A stretch of 64,000 bases of DNA, taken from the NCBI GenBank assembly GCA_951213105.1, contig OX578140.1, positions 121,131,653 through 121,195,652 on the forward strand, written 5' to 3'. The stretch is from Amaurobius ferox. Lineage: Eukaryota; Arthropoda; Arachnida; Araneae; Amaurobiidae. Shown piece after piece: positions 54,530 through 64,000 of this stretch. Position 1 is the stretch's first letter, and the number at the start of each line of letters is the position of its first letter. The notes beneath the pieces were generated by a model that was not told the origin of the DNA, did no database searches, and was given only the letters and a program-made list of their open reading frames with translations. A program made the translations under genes and the position numbers.

Positions 54530-55411
54530 CTGGAACAAAGAACCATTAAAATTTCAGTACTGTTAACACTAAACTAAAGCATAAAAAATGCGCTAAAATT
54601 GCTAACAAAAATAATCTGAAATTCAAAGCATTTCGTTTGTTACAGCATGAGACAATTATTTAAAGGAAATAATTGGAGGCAAACAAGGTTTTCTTTTGTC
54701 AAGGGAATTAAAACAGACCAGCCACTTTAGCAAAGGCAGGAAAATGTCTCTCAACAGAAAAATGCTCACATAACTCAGGAAAATCGACGTTTTCAATCCG
54801 GTCAGAAAAAATATATTTAATTTTTACCCCGGAAGATGTTGGTTAATTCAATTTCTCTTCCTTTATTTGCACTTGTTCCATTTTTACTTGATGCACTTAT
54901 ATTATTTATTGTCCTATACCAGTCGCTTCCTTAATATTTAACTGCCCGTTTTTCTTTTCTAGTTTGTGGCAGCAGACGACTCTGCTCCTGCCAAAGACAT
55001 CGATCGAAGATGCTAGGAATCTGTACCCGAATTATAAGTTCAGAGTCGAAGCTAGCTTTTGCTCTAACCTTATAATGTCGGTCTTATAAGCACGGGGTCA
55101 CGAGTTCGGGCTTGACTCGGGACTAGCAACATCGATTCCTACAAGTTTAGGGCAGCTATTGCAATTTCCGAACCCGTTCGATTTCTTTATTTTGTGTGGA
55201 GTTCTACTAAATTTCACATCCTTGTACATTCTTTAATTATTTTTCCCAGTAGTTTGAGCGAATGCTTTTCAATTTTGTGTTGTTCGCATTTTTCATGCCC
55301 CTTTGGTTTAACGTTTAATTATTTTTACCATCGCATGGGCAACACCGACCTTCTTGAAATCCATGAGCATATTTTGTTTCGTCATGGCTAGTGCTACAAC
55401 CACATTATCGA
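54530..55411. other. No recognisable feature
   Basis: Mixed composition, no gene or repeat recognised. Confidence 0.4.
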
Positions 55412-55735
55412 CGATCAGACGAGTGACCTGATATGCTGAATGTGCTACCAGTGACCTGATATGCTAAATGTGCTACCAGTGACCTGATATGCTACATCGC
55501 ATTAAGTGGTTTTTAGCGAAGGATCCCACTTTTGCTTAGGCTCCGACGATGACTGGAAATTCATACGGAAACGTCATGGAGAATGGAACAATCCTGCCAA
55601 CTGTCCCGAACTGCATACTGCTCGAACCCAAGGCGTTATAGTTTTGAGATCGATTAGCTATGATAGCCGTTCTATTCTGGCAGGTCTAGAAAGCAATTTA
55701 CCAACTCAGCAGTTTTCGGAATCACAGATCCTATA
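55412..55735 (+). pseudogene. Tc1-like transposase fragment, preceded by a 28-bp triplication
   Basis: The open segment from 55506 (VVFSEGSHFCLGSDDDW-like, HTARTQGVIVLRSISYDSRS) matches the central catalytic region of Tc1-like transposases, where FSDESRF is expected; here the second D-containing motif reads FSEGSHF, so the catalytic Asp is lost. Before it, GTGACCTGATATGCT repeats at 55423, 55451 and 55479 (28-bp period). N- and C-terminal parts are absent or unrecognisable. Confidence 0.7.
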
Positions 55736-58143
55736 GCAACCTCTTACAGATCTGTTGTTAATAAAGTCTTATTTCAGTGAGATAACTCCCATCCACAAAC
55801 AGATAATTTCTCAAAGGAATGTCTACAAGGTACAGACATGCTTCCATAGCCTGCCAGATCTCTATATGTATTCCTAACAGAAAATGTCTGGGCAAGGACG
55901 TATCCAGAAATTTTATTTCGGGGGGGGGAGGGATCCGGACCCCCTCTATGAACACGTACTTATGTCTGGGACAGCATAGGACTTCATCCACAGGCTTCGA
56001 CACAACACCGCAGATAACATGATTTTTACTTTATCATACGTAGTACTGAGAAAGTATTGTTTTCTCGATAATTTTCGATTTCGAGATTTTGATGCCAATA
56101 TATGTTTCAAGACCTTCTGAATAAGTTTTGATTATTTTTGGAGTGATGACCGTCTGTCTGATGTCTGTGGTTGATTTCTTGTGTATACAATAGTAGCCAC
56201 AAATGTTAATGGATTTTTATGAATCTGTATATCCGGCTTTGTCATAAAAAATATAGAACTAGATAGAATTTTTTTTTTTTAAATTCGAGTGAAAATTTTG
56301 AATTTTATTCTAAATTTTACATTTTTTTAACAGGGCAGCATAGGACAAAATTTGACATAATCATGCATAAAAGGGTTTATTTGTGGCTCAATGAACACGA
56401 GACTTAATAGTTTTAATCATTGTTGTGAAAAATAGTCGCGACACAAATTTGTTTTTGTTCATGACGTCATACCCCCCCCCCTCCATGGGGCAAGTTATCC
56501 TCCAGGGGTACATTGTCAAGTATGGTATCAATGAAATATTTCTTTAAGCCCTTTAAAGTGAATGGTAATAGTAAGTATTTGGACCCATGTGAAATTTGAA
56601 AAAAAAAATCGATTTGAGAATGTTGAGTTGAGTCACAGTTAATTTTTGACAAGTTGAGCAATTATGGCGAGTAGGCAATACTTCAAAACTGTATACATTT
56701 GTATGATTGAATGCCGCGATGAGTAATGAAATGCATCGCTAACAAAGGAGGAACTATTTCGTACTATAGTATATCTATATAAATCATTCTTCGCACAATA
56801 AGCATTTTCACTCTGGAAATGGTATGCCTTATTTACTACCTAATCGACGTCGGAAATGCAAAATTTTTTTACGCAGAGTCTAGCACTTTTGGGAGAAATG
56901 ATAAATCATCAAGGAAGGATTTTGACCAATGAGATCTTCGATTCGACAAACGTCGCTCATATAATGTAGTTTTGCATGAGGTTCAATAGGATTTTCTTTA
57001 AATATCAGATAATTTCGACCACATTTCCTTAAAGAATGAAACTCATTAACGCAGCTTTTTAAGGGTTTGAATATAAAGAGGACGACTAGTGAAGATAGTG
57101 TGCTTTAGATTATTGGAACATGTGTTGATTAATGGATACAGTCGCTTAAACGCATATGGCCTACTATTGAAGAATTTTTCAATTAAGTGCTATCATTTCC
57201 TCTGCCATAAAATTTTAATGAAAAAAACTGCAATTACAGCAATAATTTCTTATTACGCACGACCCCGGTGGCAAAACTGAAGACATGTCGCTGACTTAGT
57301 GACTTCAGAAAGTTTGAAATTTGCGACCAGAAGTCAAAAATTACTCGTTATTTAAGGGGATTCTGAAGTTTTCCATAGAAGGCATACAAGGATATTCTGT
57401 ATTCATGGGTACTGGTATAGAATATTTATCTGTGTATTGTGAATATGTCAGCGTATTGAGAAAACATTTCCTCGTAATCCTTCTAACGAACGAGAGGTTA
57501 GAGATTATTTTTTATAGGTTAACATGGGGGAAGTGAAACATTGGCTGGAGGAAAACTATCTTTTTAAGCGCCAGGAGAGTGTTTGTTTGACTTTGGATCT
57601 TCAAGGGTGAACTACTAAGTGACTTGTAATATGAATGCTTAAATATCTATAGTGATATGGTATAAATGATTGTACATTTTCTAAAATCAGATGTGTTTGT
57701 GTATGGTAGTGGTAGTGTAATAAATGTCTGTTTGCAAAAGCAGCGCTTCGACTTTGGAATAATAAATGAAGTTAAATATGCTGTCCGTAATGCATTTCGT
57801 GTCTCGGTTTCAACTTGGTCCAAATAGGGATATTTCAGAATTGGATGTTATTGCGCTGAAACAAGATGTTCGCTTTTGAAAATAATCGGTTATGATTGCA
57901 GTGGCGTCAATACGCTGTCACTGATTTTAATAATTATGAGGCAAGTGGACATAAGAAGGATGAAACATGAATGCATGAACAAGTTGAGAAGAAGCTCGCA
58001 TTCTAGATGTTGTTTCATTCTGATACTGATTACGAGAGCTTAAACATCGGGCAACATGGACGTAAGACACCCATACTCCAGCTGTTTTCAGATTGTGACA
58101 TAACACTAGAAGAATCTTTGGGTAAAAGGCATTCTTCACTGAC
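55736..58143. other. No recognisable gene
   Basis: AT-rich with a G-run (55920-55928) and a C-run (56471-56481). The short open frames show no motifs. Confidence 0.45.
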
Positions 58144-58365
58144 CTTGATCTGAAGCTCCTAGGAGAGGCGTTTTTTCTTTGAAGTGCTTTAAGGAAGTGG
58201 ACGAACGTGTAAGGGTCGCGGGTCGGGTCCAGATCTCCACCCTTAGGTCCCCAGCACTGGACCCTTTTCCCGCAGGTGGAGGACTGGAACCCCTGGAACG
58301 AATCTTGCTCGTGCTGCTGCCACCGAACATCGCACTCGTTAAGTTTGTAACACTCTCGATGGCGT
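58144..58365 (-). CDS. Putative coding exon A, unidentified host gene
   Basis: On the minus strand the acceptor TTATCCTAG is followed by 222 nt open in one frame, ending CAAG at a donor GTCAGT. The peptide reads AIESVTNLTSAMFGGSSTSK, RSRGSSPPPAGKGSSAGD, VEIWTRPATLTRSSTSLKHF, KEKTPLLGASDQ. It is S/G/P/K-rich, likely disordered and cytoplasmic. The incoming phase needs two bases and the outgoing phase leaves one, which fits exon B 3.6 kb downstream. Whether it belongs to the ERG channel gene is unproven. It is GC-rich against an AT-rich background, as expected of coding sequence. Confidence 0.5.
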
Positions 58366-58934
58366 CTAGGATAAGATAAAGACTACATCATTGACATTGA
58401 TACGGTACACAATTTTATGCATGTAAAAAGACAAGGTGTGTCTAAAATTTTACAGATTATTTTCTTAATTTTATTTGACGTAGAACCCATGATATTGATC
58501 CCCACTTCCTATGTTTAACAATCAAGCCAGGCGTTGAGCAATACGGAACAAAGGGAATTTTGATTTTTGTCAACTGTGAGAGGGGGTTTCTTCCTAAATA
58601 GGAATAATTCCTAATATTAGTTGCGGAAGAACGGCTTAGGGCTAGAATCAACCTGTATAAACAAGATATAAAGGCATCATGTATGCCAGATGTCGTGGCA
58701 CCGATTGCATTTTTACTGTGTCTCCTATTTTTTCTTGAGTGTTTGCGTGTGACTTTGGCTTTTTTTTTAAATTCTCGAAATTGTTTTTGATAATTGTATT
58801 TGTATTACTGATGAGATTTCGGAATGAGTTACGACTGCCTGTTATGCACCAATAACGCGCCGGCACAGACAGCACTGTCTATCAAATAGTTTTTTTTCTA
58901 ATAGAAAAGTGACAGTTTTTTAGAGTTTCCCTAT

Positions 58935-59155
58935 TCTTTGGATCCGACACTATGTGACTTCTTGTTTCGCAAGATAAAGACGGAACTGAAGGGAAGGATG
59001 TTCCCCAGATGTTCCCTTAGCCAAAGCAATAGAAATGCGGGTGTATAGAAGCAAGGATTTTGGAAATTATATCTGATAGTGGAAAGAGCAGCGCTATAAG
59101 TGTATTACAGGACTGCACAGATGCATTCGAATCAATCAGGCAGTACTAGTGTTTG
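58935..59155 (+). pseudogene. Mariner-like transposase C-terminal remnant
   Basis: LDPTLCDFLFRKIKTELKGR (about 58938-59000) resembles the catalytic YSPDLAPxDFxLFxKxKxxLKG segment, and after frame breaks a YKCITG segment (about 59090) resembles the RWxKCIxxxGDYFE end. Several stops interrupt it, and the PD of the catalytic motif reads DP. It is too short to assign a subfamily. Confidence 0.5.
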
Positions 59156-59268
59156 AATTCGACCCGAACTCGAAGAAACTTTCGACTTATAGATAACAAA
59201 TACGACATATAAACTGAGGTAAGAGAATTTTGTATAAGAATAAAATTTAGATTCTAACTAACTATTTT

Positions 59269-59460
59269 CCTGTTCTCGTCTGTCAGCAATAAAAAAACAC
59301 ACGTCATGGTCATGGTTTGTCGAGAAATCGGACACGTGTGCTGATTGTCGCTAACACATTCTTACTCTATTTTCCAGTTCCTGTCTGTCAGCATTGAAAA
59401 AGCGCAAGTCAAGGTCAATGTTTGCCGAGAAATCGGACATGCTTGCTATAGTCGCCGAGA
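59269..59460. repeat. Tandem duplication of ~85-bp units with ~110-bp period
   Basis: GTCTGTCAGCAATAAAAAAA with GTCGAGAAATCGGACACG near 59279-59340 is repeated as GTCTGTCAGCATTGAAAAAG with GCCGAGAAATCGGACATG near 59385-59445. Confidence 0.7.
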
Positions 59461-59675
59461 CTTCTGTCGGAGCGAATGTAGGAAAAAATCTTATGTTTTA
59501 TATAAAATGCTACTACATTTTGATGTTTGAAAACTTTTTGAATGAAAAGGAAAAGAACTGTACTTAAACTAATATTCATAGAGCAATTTTAGCTAGAAGG
59601 TTAGGCTTTTTTTCTACTCAGACCATTCGACCTATACGCGAAGATGTAAGGTATCTGTTTGAATGGCTGAAACAG

Positions 59676-59985
59676 TGCCACCCAATTTAGATCGGAACCC
59701 AGTGGCTGTAGCAACCACAGGGGATACTATCCTTTCCTTAACAGGAGAAGGAGAAGGAGAGTTCTGCGACATTATGAGGCGGAGGAATCCTATACTTTAA
59801 CATGCGGGTCCTCAGAGACCATAATATAGATGTGAGGATGGGGGCAGAGGAAAAGCTCTATGCTTTAACATGGGGACCTTCAGAGACCATAATATAGGTG
59901 TGAGGATGGAGGCGGAGGAAAAGTCCTATTCTTTAACATGGTAACCCTCAGAAGTCATAATATAGATATGAGGAGGAGGTAAGCG
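59676..59985 (-). repeat. SINE fragment followed by a 68-bp minisatellite
   Basis: GCCACCCAATTTAGATCGGAA and CCCAGTGG at about 59677-59710 are the reverse complement of the SINE body near 5800-5825. From about 59770, CTTTAACATG recurs at 59795, 59863 and 59931 with CAGAGACCATAATATAG and GTGAGGATGG, a 68-bp period with over three units. The same CATGYGGGTCC word occurs in the SINE at 5720, so the minisatellite probably grew from SINE sequence. Confidence 0.7.
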
Positions 59986-60314
59986 TAGGATGCACACGGA
60001 TAAAATGATGATGTCACAGAAGATCGCGGAGTTCAAAATTATGTTATGTATGGAGTATTGTTTTTTTCCCTCAAACGTAGTCTATTGAATATATGTAGGT
60101 ATTTCAGTAAAAGATAATATTTTTTAAAGGTTGCTCCCACCACCACCTGATGCGCATGCGCATCGTGACAACCTCGAAGACATGAATAATTTCAGTATAA
60201 TATTAGTTACAAAAAGTAACTTTTTAGAAGATTGTCTCTACCACCACCCGATGCATAAATGCGATAATCTCTATAATTTTCTCCATCTTTTTCTAATCTA
60301 TTTTTTATTTTTTT

Positions 60315-61300
60315 ATTTTAAAGTGTCTGTAAGCATAGCGTGTAATGCCATTCTCATGTAAATACCTTTTGACATCAATAGGCGACAAAGCCACCTTGTC
60401 CTGTCATACAGTGAATAGTTTATGATTGCTGCTATCAATTCCAACCTGGTCTTCCATGGTAAGTCTAACACTTAGCAGACACAGTCTATAATCACTGAGC
60501 GAAATTTTCCATGCTACCGCATGCGTAGAGACGCCGTTAGCTCTTTTCTTTTCTCCAGCTGATGATAGAACAGAATACAGTTTAGGTCTATGTTCTATGA
60601 ACTCTTGAATAGAAATTGAATGCAATTCATCCTTAAAGTATCCAATGCGTTTTTTATTTTCATCACTGAAGATGGTCCTTGGGATAGTCAGAAAAATCAC
60701 AGAGATGCTTATGCTGGCTCATATCTTAAATTTCAGGAGTTTGGATTTCATAAGCCAATGAATCAGCATCAGTGAAGAGAAGTGAGGCTTTTTCACCATA
60801 TTGGCTTTTAATATGCTTATAATGAAACTCATACATGAGTAGTTTTGACAAATCCAGGATAGCAAAACCAACGTTTATAGGTCGATTCATTAAAATGTAA
60901 CTCTTTACACACTCGATACCTACAAGATCTTCACAAGAAATCCTGCTAGCTTTATAAGCTGGGAATGCTACTATCTTCAGAACCCGCTTTGAAGAATTCG
61001 CTAACTCAATATTCACTCGATTTCGAAGATTTTCCATTGTTTTACCAAACACAGAGTTATTAAGCAATTAAAAAAATCTTTTTCAAAATTAGTTTTCGCC
61101 AACTTTCTCTTTTCTGTATTAAATTCGATATATTTCTGTAACCAGGGCTTCTGATTAAATTTTAAGGCCTTGTGAATTTTCTGAAATCTTAAACCTAGTG
61201 ATAGGTATAGTTGAAGGTTGCAGTAGCGAACAATGAATGTAATGCTTCTTATCATATAGATACCAATTTCGTAGCACTAACGAAATGATCACGGTGTAGC
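60315..61300 (-). pseudogene. Polinton/Maverick-type protein-primed DNA polymerase B, C-terminal remnant
   Basis: On the minus strand: YCNLQLYLSLGLRFQKIHKAL and FNQKPWLQKYIEFNTEKRKL (61013-61240), a frameshift, then NNSVFGKTMENLRNRVNI, NVGFAILDLSKLLMYEFHYK and FTDADSLAYEI (60726-61067), then NKKRIGYFKDELHSISIQEF (60404-60670), an in-frame TGA, and QDKVALSPIDVKRYLHENG (to about 60330). This is the palm and thumb of a family-B polymerase of large DNA transposons. FTDADS corresponds to the YxDTDS catalytic motif. Frameshifts and a stop make it inactive. No other Polinton gene was recognised nearby. Confidence 0.75.
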
Positions 61301-62574
61301 TGTTGAACCAGGCGTTCAGCATATGGAGAGCGCATTTCTCACTCAATCCTCACACTTGTCGTATGGTTGTTTCCCATATCTCCAATATTTTACGTTGGGA
61401 TCAGGCTGCACGGATGTCGGTCCCTGAGACTGAGCGCAATATTTACCCAGTGCCCCATCTGGCCATCTGTTTGCCAAGGCCGGAAACAAGTTGGAGCTTC
61501 CGAATTCTCCGCGGACTGACTGTCATCGGGGTTCGGTGTCATAAAGGGATTCCGGTCCCTTTGAATTTGGACGCAGTGGGGCCAGAGGTACCGTGGGGCT
61601 GAAGGTGTCGGTGGTAGTCCAAGGGGTGATTATGTCCAATGGTAAGCGCCCTGGGCGTTGTTCTTGAGCCCAAAAGCCAATCAAGAAAGGTGTAGGCGGG
61701 TGTGAATTTTTAGTTGTTTTTTTCGAAGAGAGGAAGAGAAATTCGGGGGAGCGAGGAGAAGGTCTTGGGATAGAAGTGTGAAGAGACCTAAGAGGATTCT
61801 GATGATGAACCGAGAAAACTGACCATGCCCGTGGGAGACCGGCTGAGCCTGAAGCCACGCCAATGCTATCGACAGTCATGGTAGGTCCTTTTCAATGCAC
61901 AGCTCTTTTTGAGTGTTTGTTCTATCATTCTCTCGTTTTGGACACAAGTATCTTTTCCTGCCACGACTAGAGAGTGACATTTTAGCGTAAGACAAGCAAT
62001 GTTTAGTGAACCCCGAAGCATGCTGTGTTTAGAGGAGAGGGTAATTAATAGTAATTTGATAGATAGGAAATGTATCCATGTAAAGTACTTTATATACTGC
62101 GTGTTTTTGTGTTTTAATATAGTGGGTGTTAATAAATGTTTTGTTTTAAAATTATTTCAAGATGTCCTCATTTTCAATTAACGTCTAAGGATATTTTTTC
62201 CGATCATGACAACTTTTCACGTCCCGGACAAGATGTGTGGTATGATACCATGCAGCGATAATGTTGCTTTGACTAGGATCTCGATAATATATAACTTTAG
62301 AGAAATTTAAGAAATAAACCAAATTTTTTTTGGCCTTTCTATGAATAAGAGGTATTATAATTTTAGTATTATTCTCGCTCTGTTTTGAAATGAGAACATG
62401 TATATATAAATGTTTATTTACAATAAGAATTAAGAAATCATTATCTTCATGCCATGTAGTGGTCAGGAATTTGAAATGACAAATAAAATAGGAAATAAAT
62501 AGTGAAGTTAAGGATTGATATTTATTTTTGCATTGTGTTTTAAAATGTATTATTTTGAGTGTTTTGTTTAAATG
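61301..62574. other. No recognised gene; GC-richer block at 61380-61880
   Basis: A 118-codon minus-strand frame (61523-61879) is P/S/T-rich with no motif or convincing splice sites. GGATTCCGGTCC around 61548 vaguely recalls the SINE body. The rest is AT-rich. Confidence 0.4.
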
Positions 62575-64000
62575 TGTTCTATGTTTGTCGCGTTGGGAGG
62601 GAATAACTTTGGAGAATAGAAGATAGGAACAAGGAATTTAGAATAGTCAGCGAACGCGAAATTCATATTTTGGGGAACGATACACGTAGGCTAGATGATT
62701 ATTAACGAAGGAAACAACCCAACGGCGAATAGCAAAATTCCGGGAATTACATATTTATTGGGAGAATTTAGCGGTGAAACAGGAGATGCGTCACTTCCCC
62801 CCCGTCATGAACATTTAAGGCAAGCAGGACCTTTACAATAGGCAAAAAGGAAACTTCCAGTATGAAAACGGTGAAAAAAGTAATTTAAACTAAATGAGGA
62901 GCTCCCGGGTGTAAAGAAAAATAAAGTTTGCAAGACAGGGTGGGTCCTCCTATGGATACAAAAATCCTTGATAAGAAAAGCAGTACAGAGGTGGAAAATA
63001 CGGACACAACACACGTAATAGCTCCAGTAAGCGAAAATATGAGAAAACGCAATTACCTATGATTACAACACATTTTAAGGAACACAAACCCAATAACTCC
63101 TAGATTCAGGGGCAAGTCTTTCAGCGCTTACAATTACACTTTTTAACAATATTAAAGCACATTATATTTCAAGATCGGTCATTATTTCTACATTGACGGA
63201 ACACAGCATAGACTACATCAAAACAGTTGAAATACCGTTTAAAATTCAGAATAAACATTACAAACACATATTCTACATAACCACGGCACTCTTTCCAAAT
63301 TCATATAAAGTCTTTATAGGGTTCGATTTCTTACAAAAACATAGAGGCATTCTGGATACACAGACGAACACACTTAAAACGGATGATTTTGAAACCCCTT
63401 AACTCTCACAGGAAATCACAAGAACAGCAAATTTATACAGTTACCGAGGAAGTAAACACGAGTAGAATCAACAGAAAAATTCAATTAGCACCAAACCAGA
63501 CAAAAAATACAAATTGTAGCTGAAAAAAACACACATGGGATGGGATACAAATTCTTTTCGAACCAAAACAAATGTCTTACATTTATATGGATTTCGGGGT
63601 ACACATAATACAAAACAACAAAATAACTATGGAAATACAAAACACTGCGCACTCGGACATCACCTTAAACAAAAACATGATTTTGGGAACAATAACCACG
63701 GACTTAGGGATGGAACCACAACGGGACAGCCAAACACAACAAGGGGAGGAACATACACGACAGTATAACGAAGTAATCAACTTTATCCAGGCTGCACCAG
63801 ACGTTATCGCGAAGAGAAGGAGAAATGTAAAACCGCAGGATTTTCAATTGCAACACATGGACACAAATACAAAACAAGATTTCCTAAAATTCATTATGCC
63901 TTTCGCGGACGTATTTTCTAAAAATTTAAAGACTTTAGGAGCAACCGACATCATTCAGCCGACAATTGAGTTATCACATGACCACGTAATTCGCTCGAGA
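62575..64000 (+). pseudogene. Third, diverged Ty3/gypsy relative, broken, runs off the window
   Basis: A gag start-like segment (GGGAATTACATATTTATTGGG at about 62740, gag mostly deleted) is followed by the gag-pol junction with TTTAAACTAA (62884-62893). The protease segment has DSGASLSALTITLFNN and STLTEHSIDYIKTVEIPFKI (about 63105-63400). Broken-frame pieces then match the Pol N-terminal region, ending in MDTNTKQDFLKFIMPFADVF, LKTLGATDI and SHDHVIRSR at the window edge. Same family group as elements 1 and 2 but clearly diverged. Stops and frameshifts make it inactive; RT and later domains lie beyond 64000 if present. Confidence 0.85.

Noticed and set aside
61523..61879. 118-codon minus-strand frame rich in P, S and T
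   Set aside because: No recognisable domain, no convincing splice sites, and overlapping open frames on both strands.

Overview
This window looks like nuclear DNA of an invertebrate, most likely an arthropod and plausibly an arachnid. The grounds are a canonical eukaryotic 5S rRNA sequence, an intron-flanked exon of an ERG-type potassium channel, AT-rich intergenic DNA, dense CA/TA/GA microsatellites, and Ty3/gypsy, Polinton, Tc1-like, mariner-like, non-LTR and MITE-like sequences. The species is inference. It is not a compact gene-rich region: almost everything recognisable is transposon-derived, probably sitting in large introns of a minus-strand gene.

Layout. 1-5400: tandem 148/295-bp repeats ending in a GACA tail, a long-TIR MITE-like element, the first copy of a ~950-bp Helitron-like family (called HX here), and a dispersed repeat. 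5436-5905: a 5S rRNA sequence between a SINE tail and a SINE. 6745-7420: a local duplication. 8511-12380: HX copies 2 and 3; copy 2 is split by a putative 1.67-kb solo LTR. 13502-14250: a long hairpin MITE flanked by TTAA. 14459-14711: the one confidently identified host exon, the cyclic-nucleotide-binding homology domain of an ERG (KCNH/seizure) channel, minus strand. 15130-15244: a 56-bp-arm hairpin. 17445-23591: HX copies 4-7; copy 4 sits inside a repeat whose unoccupied relative lies at 3735-4735. 23830-25780: broken Tc1-like transposase and broken non-LTR reverse transcriptase. 25763-27832: TA/CA microsatellites and a 200-N gap.

The centrepiece, 27833-48792, is a nested pair of the same Ty3/gypsy retrotransposon. 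Element 1 (plus strand, 28420-39979, two ~950-bp LTRs, 5-bp target duplication GTAAC) is inserted into the 3' internal region of element 2 (minus strand, 5' LTR at 48792-47840). Both encode a 1480-codon Pol with protease, RT, RNase H and D,D-35-E integrase. Pol lies in the -1 frame behind Gag. The junction carries a canonical slippery heptamer TTTAAAC directly before the Gag stop and a predicted 10-bp stem 7 nt downstream. A third, diverged, broken relative (62575-64000) keeps the same heptamer.

48793-54174 holds further dispersed repeats and a fold-back element with ~64-bp tandem units. Two putative minus-strand exons (54346-54529 and 58144-58365) have compatible splice phases and may belong to the same or another host gene. 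The right end has Tc1-like and mariner-like remnants, a 68-bp minisatellite, a decayed Polinton-type DNA polymerase B and the third gypsy relative.
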